Origin: Tannerellaceae bacterium
GTDB lineage: Bacteria > Bacteroidota > Bacteroidia > Bacteroidales > Tannerellaceae
Length of the DNA stretch: 47,039 bases
Direction of reading: 5' to 3'
Assembly: GCA_021203545.1 (NCBI GenBank)
Contig: JAJQAZ010000172.1
Location: 1 to 47,039, forward strand
Positions within the stretch are counted from its first letter, which is position 1. Each line of letters starts with the position of its first letter. A program made the translations under genes and the position numbers. The notes beneath the pieces were generated by a model. That model searched no databases. It was not told where the DNA came from and saw only the letters and a program-made list of their open reading frames with translations. This document shows positions 33,743-41,778 of this stretch, one piece after another.

Positions 33743-34903
33743 ATGCAAGAAAGTTTTTTATCATTCCTGGGGGATAATCTACAACTATTCCTTACATACA
33801 CAGGTTTTGCCAATGCCACATGGGGGCATTTCGCAATGCTGGTAATCGGCTTGATATTTATCTATCTGGCGATCCGTTACGAATTCGAACCAATGTTGCT
33901 GATTCCTATCGGATTCGGAATCCTGATTGGGAACATCCCCTTTAAAGATGCCGGATTGAATATTGGTATCTATGAAGAAGGTTCCGTACTGAACATCCTT
34001 TACCAGGGCGTTAGCCAGGGGTGGTATCCACCACTCATATTCCTCGGTATTGGAGCTATGACCGACTTTTCCGCATTGATTTCAAATCCCAAGCTGATGT
34101 TGATCGGTGCTGCTGCACAGTTCGGTATCTTTGGTGCTTACATCATTGCGCTACAGATGGGATTCGAACCTAACCAGGCCGGAGCGATCGGTATTATCGG
34201 AGGGGCTGATGGACCTACCGCGATCTTCCTTTCGTCCAAACTGGCACCCAACCTCATGGGGGCTATTGCAGTTTCGGCCTACTCCTATATGGCGTTAGTG
34301 CCGATTATTCAACCTCCTTTCATGCGTTTGCTGACCACTAAGAAAGAACGTATAATCCGTATGAAACCTCCCCGGGCTACATCTTCAACAGAAAAGATCA
34401 TCTTCCCGATCGTAGGTATGTTATTAACCTGTTTCCTTGTACCATCCGGTTTACCGCTGTTAGGTATGCTTTTCTTTGGTAACCTCATCAAAGAAAGTGG
34501 TGTTACACGCCGTCTGGCAGAAACAGCACGCGGACCGCTTATTGATACGATTACAATCCTTTTAGGAGTAACAGTCGGAGCTTCTACACAGGCTACACAA
34601 TTCCTGACTTTAAGCTCTATCAAAATCTTTGCATTAGGGGCATTATCATTCGTAATCGCAACCTGTGCAGGTATCCTGTTTGTAAAGTTCTTCAACCTCT
34701 TCCTGAAAGAAGGTAACAAAATCAATCCGTTGATTGGTAACTCCGGTGTATCAGCCGTACCCGACTCTGCACGTATATCACAACACGTTGGTTTGGAATA
34801 CGACCCGACCAACTATCTGTTGATGCATGCTATGGCACCTAATGTATCAGGTGTAATCGGTTCTGCTGTTGCAGCAGGTATCCTGTTAGGATTCCTTACC
34901 TAA
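33743..34903 (+). CDS. mmdB: Sodium-pumping decarboxylase beta subunit
   Basis: A 386-aa polytopic protein of the OadB/MmdB/GcdB family. Motifs include PPLIFLGIGAMTDFSALISNPKLMLIGAAAQFGIF (about 92-126) and IGIIGGADGPTAIFLSSKLAPN (about 148-169), plus GNSGVSAVPDSARISQ near the end. It releases CO2 from carboxybiotin and exports Na+. The rho-independent terminator at 34928 closes the operon. Confidence 0.94.
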   Translation: MQESFLSFLGDNLQLFLTYTGFANATWGHFAMLVIGLIFIYLAIRYEFEPMLLIPIGFGILIGNIPFKDAGLNIGIYEEGSVLNILYQGVSQGWYPPLIFLGIGAMTDFSALISNPKLMLIGAAAQFGIFGAYIIALQMGFEPNQAGAIGIIGGADGPTAIFLSSKLAPNLMGAIAVSAYSYMALVPIIQPPFMRLLTTKKERIIRMKPPRATSSTEKIIFPIVGMLLTCFLVPSGLPLLGMLFFGNLIKESGVTRRLAETARGPLIDTITILLGVTVGASTQATQFLTLSSIKIFALGALSFVIATCAGILFVKFFNLFLKEGNKINPLIGNSGVSAVPDSARISQHVGLEYDPTNYLLMHAMAPNVSGVIGSAVAAGILLGFLT

Positions 34904-34927
34904 GCTGGACAATTAAAATTCTATCAT

Positions 34928-34965
34928 AAAATGAGCTATTCTCCAGAGGATAGCTCATTTTTTTT
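34928..34965 (+). terminator. Rho-independent terminator of mmd operon
   Basis: AAAATGAGCTAT and ATAGCTCATTTT form a 12-bp stem around a 10-nt loop, with the last T bases extending into a T8 run. Confidence 0.9.
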
Positions 34966-35070
34966 AGGAACAAAAGAGTTTTATCCTCTGGCTTTTTTTT
35001 AATGATCGTCTGCTTAGTATCCACTTTCTTCCTACACAGTATCTTTTCGTGTGTTACACAATATGAATCC

Positions 35071-35159
35071 TATCGTCAACCGGGCGGGTGACAAACGGCA
35101 CCCCATTGGTTGACAAATGGCACCCGGGCGGGTGACGATTGGTACCCGCCCGGTGAACG
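35071..35159. repeat. GGGCGGGTGAC-type palindromic repeat
   Basis: ATCGTCAACCGGGCGGGTGAC at the left is an imperfect inverse of GGTACCCGCCCGGTGAACGAT at the right. Three copies of a GTGAC/TTGACAAATGGCACC-like unit lie between. It sits in the 545-bp gap between the mmd and caspase operons, which otherwise holds only the terminator and the promoter described below. Confidence 0.6.
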
Positions 35160-35301
35160 ATTCAATTCTTACTGGAGAAAAGTCCATTTCTTACTATATA
35201 AAGGTTTTAAAGATACTGGGCTATTATTGATTGCTCTATTTTTAATTTAAGCACAATCTATTGTATTAAACGGCTTAAATATTTTATTTTTTTAAAATTT
35301 C

Positions 35302-35332
35302 TTTGGGAATTATAGACTTATTTCTATTTTTG
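35302..35332 (+). promoter_or_regulatory. Consensus Bacteroidetes promoter of the caspase cluster
   Basis: TTTG (35302-35305), 19-bp spacer, TATTTTTG (35325-35332): an exact fit to TTTG-N19-TAnnTTTG. The expected leader is about 110 nt before the first gene. Confidence 0.75.
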
Positions 35333-35448
35333 TGTTTCATTATAAACCATAATGTTATACTTTAAACAGTAACCAAATCACTAATTAGTGAGAATTACTT
35401 TTTCCAAAAACTAACAGAAATTCTAGTAACTAACAAAATATCTATTCT

Positions 35449-36126
35449 ATGAACAGAAAAGCGTACTTATTACTTGTTCTATTATTGTCAGTAACGACAT
35501 TCATGTCCGGTCAGAGCTTGAAAGAGTCTAAAAAAATGTATGCCAATGAAAAGAAAAACAATGAATTGGTAAACAAACAGGTGAATCAGAAAGCCACCAA
35601 ACAGGCTCGTAAAGAAGCTAAAAGATTGAAAAAAGAGGGATACATTGTTCCTATCGGAAAAATCTCCATTGATAAACAATTGGAACAAGCCTGGAGAATG
35701 CAGTATGAATTGACTGAAAACGGTCCTAAATACATTATTGGTAGTGCCAATTCTGTAGCAGGAAATCAGAATGCGGCTCGTTTACAGGCAACTAATATGG
35801 CTAAACTGGACTTAGTTGCCCAAATGGAAAGCCAGTTGGCTCAAATGATTGAAATGAAAGTTGCTAATCAGGAAATGTCTACCGATGATGCGGAAACCAT
35901 TACTTCTATGGTGAGTAGCAGTAAAACCATTATTTCAGGCAAATTGGGCCAGGTAACACCGGTTGTAGACGTATACCGTCAGTTACCTAACGGAAATTTT
36001 GAGTGCCAGGTTACACTGGGTTACGATTCGAACGAAGCACTTAAAGTTACCCGGGATGCAATTCGTGCCGACCTGAACAAAAGGGCAGACGGACTTGCTG
36101 AGAAGTTAGACCAAATGATCAACTAA
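35449..36126 (+). CDS. Exported LPP20-like protein
   Basis: A 225-aa protein with a signal peptide (MNRKAYLLLVLLLSVTTFMSG) lacking a lipobox cysteine. A Lys-rich helical stretch (about 24-60) precedes an LPP20-like alpha/beta domain, with YIIGSANSVAGNQNAARLQATNMAKLDLVAQ (about 95-125) the characteristic Ala-rich helix. Function unknown; LPP20-fold proteins are often outer-membrane or periplasmic scaffolds. First gene of the five-gene cluster; the next ATG is 23 bp after its stop. Confidence 0.6.
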   Translation: MNRKAYLLLVLLLSVTTFMSGQSLKESKKMYANEKKNNELVNKQVNQKATKQARKEAKRLKKEGYIVPIGKISIDKQLEQAWRMQYELTENGPKYIIGSANSVAGNQNAARLQATNMAKLDLVAQMESQLAQMIEMKVANQEMSTDDAETITSMVSSSKTIISGKLGQVTPVVDVYRQLPNGNFECQVTLGYDSNEALKVTRDAIRADLNKRADGLAEKLDQMIN

Positions 36127-36149
36127 CCTTGATAGACAAATCAGTTCGC

Positions 36150-36941
36150 ATGGTGAAACAACTACTTGTTTTCCTACTGATTTTTTCACCCTGCCTTATG
36201 ACAGCCCAAAAGGAGGTCAAAGTGCAGGGGTGTACCGGCATATGGACTGTGAGTGATGATATTACTCCCCGTCAGGCCGAGGAAAACGCATTAATGGAAG
36301 CCCGTAAAGAAGCTCTTCGTAAAGCCGGTGTATTTGAAGAAGTATGGTCGGCATTCGGCCAGATTTCCGAAAACGAGAATAATCAATTTTACGAAGTATA
36401 CTCGCAGGTAAATGCATTGGCTATCGGTGGAATGATGAATCTGACAGATAAAAAAGTCACTAATTCGTGGGATCCGGCAACCCAGACCTTATCTAAAGTA
36501 GTTACGATCAGTGCTGTTGTAAAAGTAGACAATCAGACTGACAGAGAGTTTGTACTACAGGTAAATGGTATTGAAACTGCTTATAAAAACGGTTCCGGCC
36601 TTAGTTTCACTGTCCGCCCTATCAACCGGGATGCCTACATTACAATTTTCTGGTTCGACGATCAGGGAGGGTCATTGGTATTTCCGAACGAAGCAGAATC
36701 ACCACGTCTGTTTAAAGCAGATACCGATCATCCTTTTCCGGGCAATGGGTTGAAATACGAACTATCAAAAACATCCCGCAACCGGTCATTCGAGCGGATC
36801 AACCTGTTGTTCGTTGCCACCCGTCAGAATATTCCTTTTACAGAAAAGAATGTAACCTTTGAAAACGTACTCAAATGGGTATACAGTATTCCATCCCATG
36901 ACCGGGCTACGGCTATGCAACTCCTACAAATCACTGATTAA
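36150..36941 (+). CDS. Exported LPP20/DUF4384-like protein
   Basis: A 263-aa protein from the ATG at 36150; an upstream TTG at 36129 is in frame but unlikely. A signal peptide ends at CLMTAQ. The N-terminal half (RQAEENALMEARKEALRKAG) is LPP20-like, and the C-terminal half (AYITIFWFDDQGGSLVFPN...FPG...ERINLLFVATRQNIPF) matches DUF4384, a domain often found beside caspase-family or protein-kinase modules. It probably couples to the caspase protein of the cluster (inference). Confidence 0.65.
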   Translation: MVKQLLVFLLIFSPCLMTAQKEVKVQGCTGIWTVSDDITPRQAEENALMEARKEALRKAGVFEEVWSAFGQISENENNQFYEVYSQVNALAIGGMMNLTDKKVTNSWDPATQTLSKVVTISAVVKVDNQTDREFVLQVNGIETAYKNGSGLSFTVRPINRDAYITIFWFDDQGGSLVFPNEAESPRLFKADTDHPFPGNGLKYELSKTSRNRSFERINLLFVATRQNIPFTEKNVTFENVLKWVYSIPSHDRATAMQLLQITD

Positions 36942-36955
36942 ACTTTTAAATAATA

Positions 36956-39520
36956 ATGAAACATATTCTTATTGGTCTCTGCTGCCTGTGGTGCATTACA
37001 ATACACGGTCAGATCTCCAATGAACTACAAAAAGAGTTTGACCAGATGCTCTCCGGAATGCAAATGGAGATGGATCTCTTTACACAGGAGATACACAATA
37101 ACTTCTATCAGTTTGTTGAAAAACAGGATCAGGAGTTCCAGCATATGCTGGAACAAAACTGGCAGGAGTTTCAACTCTTCAATGGCATCCCTAAAGAGGG
37201 TGGAAAAAAGCCTGTTACTCCTCCTATGGCAGGCCCTACAGACGAACAGACCTCTTCATCCCGGTTTTTAGGATCACCTTCCGGTGTACCGTCTAAACAG
37301 GACCAACCGGTACGAATCCCGAAAACCCCACACGGAACAACAAATACTACGCACACTTTCCCATTTTACGGTACCCCTGTTTCTATCGGATTTAATTCGT
37401 CTGTACAGATCCCATTTCCTGGGAATCTACAGGAACAAGAGATTGCCGCACATTGGAGCAGACTGGCTGAAAGTGAATATGATATATTACTAAACCCCCT
37501 GTTCACCACTTACGAAAAAATGGGATTGAACGACTGGGGATTTTATATGCTCATTCATTCTTTTAGCACTAATTTATACGGAAACGATAGTACATCTGCC
37601 CGGTTACTTAGTTGGTTCCTGCTTAATAAGGGGGGATACAGAGCCCGGTTAGGTATTAATGGAAATCAGGTTATACTTTTACTACCTTCTATTCAAAACA
37701 TCTACGAAGTTCCCTTCGTTGAAAAAGATGGTATCCGTTATTATGCCATGCAACCGGCACAGGGTAATCTGCGCACTTATACCGGGGAGTTTTCCGAAGG
37801 TAACCGGAAACTGGATTTAAATCTCCGGCGTTCTCCCTCCTTCCCGGAGTCAGAGACCGGCCAGCGAACGGTTGCTTTTACATACGAACGAAACAGCTAT
37901 GAATTTCCCCTAAGATATAACAAAGGATTAATCGGATTTTACAACGACTATCCTTTAACAGACATGGAGGTATACTTTGATGCCTCTTTATCGTCCGAAA
38001 TGAAAGAGGATCTATTCACCCACTTCTTCCCTATCCTGACCGGATTAAAGACACAGGAAGAGCAGGTACAATTACTCCTTGATTTCATTTACCAATCGTT
38101 ACCTTATATGACTGATGAAGAACAATTCGGTAAAGAAAGATATTTCTTCGCAGAAGAAACGATTGCTTATCCTTACAGCGACTGTGAAGACCGCGCCGTA
38201 CTACTTTGCCAGATGACAGATGCACTTCTGAACCTGCCGGCTATTGGTGTTTATTATCCCAACCATGTATCGGCGGCAGTTTATATGAATGAATATAAAG
38301 GTGAAGGACACAGGTATATTTATGAGGGGAAAGAGTACATATCGTGCGACCCAACCTATATTAATTCGTTGGTAGGAATGAGAATGAGCAGTTATGCAGA
38401 CATGACAGGACAAGTAATTCCTACCCGGTATTCTGTAGACACAAAAATGCACGAAGAAACTCTTTGGGATGTTCTTCTGGCGGCAGGTAAGTATCCGGCT
38501 TCAACCGAAAATCATACGATCCCGGCCGGGAATGGAATGTTTTATATCTGCGGCTACGATTCCCGGAACGGAACTCCTCTACCCTTTGTTGGGAAAACGG
38601 ATACTTCCGGCACATTCGAATGGAAACATACAATAGAAACATCCTCTGATCTGTACCGGCCGGCTATTTTTTATACAGGCAACCGCCTGTTTGTAACCGG
38701 ACAAACAGATTCGCAGATACGGTTAGAAAATAAAAAATCCGGTTATCCGAATGAAAGAAACCTTTTCCTGTCTGCACTTACAGAAGATGGAAAAGTAATT
38801 TGGCTGCAATCCTATCAACCGGAACAAGGGGAAGAAAGTAGTTTCTTCTATACATTAAATACGGATGGTACCATAAAAGACCAGTTATGGTTTCCGGAAA
38901 CAGAAGAGATGAAAACAGCCTCACTTAGCTGGCAGGGTAACGAACTCCACTTTACAGGCATTGTGGAGCAGGGTGAAAATCTCAGCATGAATCTGGCACA
39001 GGTTACCCATTCTGTTAGCAGTGCCGATGTTCCTGATCTGCTACACATGATTAACAATAAATTAGTTGCCGACAAAACAGATAAATCCATAGCCGGTGTA
39101 TTTGCGTTCGTTGAATTACTTAATAAACCCGGACAAACAGTGCAAGGTACAGATGTTATTGCGGCTTTAGACAAATATAATCCCACGTTCAAACAACGTC
39201 GCCCCACTATATATAAAAATATTGCGGCCATATCTCTTGTTGTGAATGAAAGTGGAGTAATTACTGTTAAAACAAACAACGGTAAACCCGTTAGTTTTGA
39301 TAAAGTAAGAATACAAAGCGGAAGTAAAATCAATCTGCGCCAATTACCCTCCAAAGATATTAAAATTGAGATCATTGATGGAGTAAAAGTCGGAGCAGCC
39401 ATTGTTTGGTTTAAATTAAACCATGTGGTATTATATAAAGAAAACGGAGATTTATTGTTTGATTACGATAAAAATCATACGACAAAAACATTCAATCTTC
39501 AAAAAGACATTCTGAATTAA
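36956..39520 (+). CDS. Exported transglutaminase-like protein
   Basis: An 854-aa protein with a signal peptide (MKHILIGLCCLWCITIHGQ), then a Gln-rich helical region (about 20-75), then a low-complexity linker. A transglutaminase-like core spans roughly 330-480, with C410 (YSDCEDR), H437 (NHVSAAV) and D465 (SCDPTY) forming a complete papain-like triad. The remaining ~370 residues look beta-rich and end in a small beta domain. Such domains act as cysteine peptidases or crosslinkers; the target is unknown. It sits 15 bp from its neighbours on both sides. Confidence 0.7.
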   Translation: MKHILIGLCCLWCITIHGQISNELQKEFDQMLSGMQMEMDLFTQEIHNNFYQFVEKQDQEFQHMLEQNWQEFQLFNGIPKEGGKKPVTPPMAGPTDEQTSSSRFLGSPSGVPSKQDQPVRIPKTPHGTTNTTHTFPFYGTPVSIGFNSSVQIPFPGNLQEQEIAAHWSRLAESEYDILLNPLFTTYEKMGLNDWGFYMLIHSFSTNLYGNDSTSARLLSWFLLNKGGYRARLGINGNQVILLLPSIQNIYEVPFVEKDGIRYYAMQPAQGNLRTYTGEFSEGNRKLDLNLRRSPSFPESETGQRTVAFTYERNSYEFPLRYNKGLIGFYNDYPLTDMEVYFDASLSSEMKEDLFTHFFPILTGLKTQEEQVQLLLDFIYQSLPYMTDEEQFGKERYFFAEETIAYPYSDCEDRAVLLCQMTDALLNLPAIGVYYPNHVSAAVYMNEYKGEGHRYIYEGKEYISCDPTYINSLVGMRMSSYADMTGQVIPTRYSVDTKMHEETLWDVLLAAGKYPASTENHTIPAGNGMFYICGYDSRNGTPLPFVGKTDTSGTFEWKHTIETSSDLYRPAIFYTGNRLFVTGQTDSQIRLENKKSGYPNERNLFLSALTEDGKVIWLQSYQPEQGEESSFFYTLNTDGTIKDQLWFPETEEMKTASLSWQGNELHFTGIVEQGENLSMNLAQVTHSVSSADVPDLLHMINNKLVADKTDKSIAGVFAFVELLNKPGQTVQGTDVIAALDKYNPTFKQRRPTIYKNIAAISLVVNESGVITVKTNNGKPVSFDKVRIQSGSKINLRQLPSKDIKIEIIDGVKVGAAIVWFKLNHVVLYKENGDLLFDYDKNHTTKTFNLQKDILN

Positions 39521-39535
39521 ATAAACAAACATTAT

Positions 39536-41611
39536 ATGAACAATCTAAGAAAAATTACAATCATTCTTTTACTGGCTTGTTTAAGTTTTCCTTTGTTTGC
39601 CCAGATCGAAGAGCTAAAGGTATATAACCTTAAAAGCCGTATCCAGGCAATGGAAAACGCTACTTATCGTATTTTGTATTATAATGGACAGCAGATTTGT
39701 ACATATGGAGACAAACCGGTTTTCCCCATGCCCAAAATGCAGGATATGGCGATTATCCCTTCCGCTGCCAGTATTGCTGTAATTGATAAAAAAGGAAAGG
39801 TATTTATTTATTCATGCGATAAACAATCTACCTTACTACATAAAATAAAAGATAAAAGAAAAGTAAATAAACAAAAACCTGTTGCGCAAAAAGTTATTTA
39901 CGGAGATGATGCCCGGAATATGATCATAGCTACCAATCTGGGAGAATTGGTTGTATACGATACCCGTAATTATTCCCAGAAATTTATTCTTCAGGGAGAA
40001 AGCCCGGCAGAATTTATCCGTATGAGTCCGGATAATTATTTTATTGCAGCTGCAAGAGGTAATATAGTAGATATCTGGAATTTCGAAACACAGGGTTTAC
40101 GTACACAACTTAACTGCGAAGGTAAAGTAAAACATCTTTCTTTCTCGAAAGACGGATCTATGATGGCTTCCGTACACGATAACAATGCAGTGATCGTCTG
40201 GAATACCCGTACGTGGGAACCGGCCTATACATATGAATCGGAAGTAACTGTGGATTTGTCCGCATTTAACCAGGATGATAAATATATCTCTTTTGTTGAG
40301 GGAGGCGATTCCATTATTATCCTGAACCTGCGTAACAAAAAAGTTACCCAGACAATACCCGGGAATCAGGGTGTTGTAGCTCTTAATTTTTTTGGCAACG
40401 ATTATCAACAGAAATACCACTTGCTTTCTAACCGGACCAAAGCACTGGTCTATTGGGATGCCAAAGGGTTAAATCCAAACTACGGTAAACTGATTAATCA
40501 GGATGTAGACCAACAGATGAACGAATGGGTAAAAATGATGCAGGGAGAAAGTATGGAAGAGTACCGTATCCGTGTAAATGACGAAACACGTGCACGCCAG
40601 CAGGAATTGTTCTCTATGGAAGCTGCTACCCGCCTGGTCGGCGACCGGATTGCGATTGACAATCCTTTCACCAAAGAGTATAGCAGTGCCACCGGAATGT
40701 TAGGTATCGGGTTCGAATCTATGCCGGATATTGAAATTCCTGTAAAACAGGATGAATTAGGAGCATTTAGTGATCCTTCGAATTATTCTTTCTCTAATGC
40801 AAAATATGTACTGAACGACATGGATGAATTTGAGATTGCATATGTTGAAGTGTTAAACGAAGTAACAGGAAAAGTATATGTTTACGATAACCTGGGACGT
40901 CTGAAAATGACAGCCATTGTAGAGGATGAATTCTTTGTTCCGCTGGAAATTATGCAGCAGGTTAGTGAAGAAGGCATCAAACTTCAGGATCTCTCGCAGG
41001 AGATTGTAGAAGAGAATAAAGAAGAAAAACTAATTACAGACAACACTCAAATCAACGTAAGTACAGAGGTTATTCCTGGGGTTGATACCGATGGTAACAA
41101 AATACTGAACTATAAGATCGGGTATCAATATGAAGTAATTAACAGAAATTTCTCCGCGAATGAAGACTTCCCCTCCGGCGGATATGATATCAGCAAATCC
41201 AATGCAGTCATGTCATTAATGAGGATCATTAAACAATCTTTTGAAGAAGGCGACTTTGCCAAATATTTAAGCGAAGGTAAACGGGTTAAAGTAAAAATCA
41301 CAGGTTCGGCTGATGGTAGCCCGATCCGTGGCCGTATTGCCTATAACGGACAATATGGAGACTTTGTAAACGAACCTTATTATAACAACGGAGAACTGGA
41401 TAATATAAATGTAACTAAAGCAAGCGGAATAACAGAGAATCAACAATTGGCTCTGTTACGTGCTGCTGGTGTAAAAGACTATATTGAAAATTCTATCAGC
41501 ACATTGCAATCCACCCGTAACGAATACGACTTCTATGTAGAAGTTTCAACCGAAAAAGGCGGAGAGTACAGAAAAATTAATGTTGAGTTTACCATTTTAG
41601 ATACATTTTAA
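39536..41611 (+). CDS. Exported beta-propeller protein with OmpA-like end
   Basis: A 691-aa protein with a signal peptide (to LFAQ). WD40-type blades are visible from about 60 to 300 (ARNMIIATNLGELVVYDTR, FIRMSPDNYFIAAARGNIVDIWNF, HLSFSKDGSMMASVHDNNAVIVWN). A middle acidic region follows, and the C-terminal ~160 residues (KVKITGSADGSPIRGRIAY, ENQQLALLRAAGVKDYI) resemble an OmpA-like peptidoglycan-associated domain but lack a plain NxxLSxxRA match. A possible cell-wall-tethered scaffold (inference). Confidence 0.65.
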   Translation: MNNLRKITIILLLACLSFPLFAQIEELKVYNLKSRIQAMENATYRILYYNGQQICTYGDKPVFPMPKMQDMAIIPSAASIAVIDKKGKVFIYSCDKQSTLLHKIKDKRKVNKQKPVAQKVIYGDDARNMIIATNLGELVVYDTRNYSQKFILQGESPAEFIRMSPDNYFIAAARGNIVDIWNFETQGLRTQLNCEGKVKHLSFSKDGSMMASVHDNNAVIVWNTRTWEPAYTYESEVTVDLSAFNQDDKYISFVEGGDSIIILNLRNKKVTQTIPGNQGVVALNFFGNDYQQKYHLLSNRTKALVYWDAKGLNPNYGKLINQDVDQQMNEWVKMMQGESMEEYRIRVNDETRARQQELFSMEAATRLVGDRIAIDNPFTKEYSSATGMLGIGFESMPDIEIPVKQDELGAFSDPSNYSFSNAKYVLNDMDEFEIAYVEVLNEVTGKVYVYDNLGRLKMTAIVEDEFFVPLEIMQQVSEEGIKLQDLSQEIVEENKEEKLITDNTQINVSTEVIPGVDTDGNKILNYKIGYQYEVINRNFSANEDFPSGGYDISKSNAVMSLMRIIKQSFEEGDFAKYLSEGKRVKVKITGSADGSPIRGRIAYNGQYGDFVNEPYYNNGELDNINVTKASGITENQQLALLRAAGVKDYIENSISTLQSTRNEYDFYVEVSTEKGGEYRKINVEFTILDTF

Positions 41612-41616
41612 TTATA

Positions 41617-41767
41617 AAAGTAGTCATCATTCGCTTCGCTCATTAGTAGTCAAAGGAGTCAAGTAGTAAAAAATTCTACTTAACTACTAAGGAGCATAGC
41701 GACTGATGACTACTAAGCTACAAAGTAGCTGATAACTACTAACGACTGAAAGGAGTGATAACTACTA
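41617..41767. repeat. AGTAGTCA interspersed repeat, copy 3
   Basis: AGTAGTCA/TGACTACT units, GTCATCATTCGCTTCGCTCATTAG and a closing GATAACTACTAA stretch. It sits between the propeller gene and the caspase gene and may separate their expression. Confidence 0.65.
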
Positions 41768-41778
41768 AAAAACAGATA

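Noticed and set aside
41755-41778. GTG start for caspase gene
   Set aside because: It lies within the AGTAGTCA repeat; the ATG at 41779 gives a standard signal peptide.
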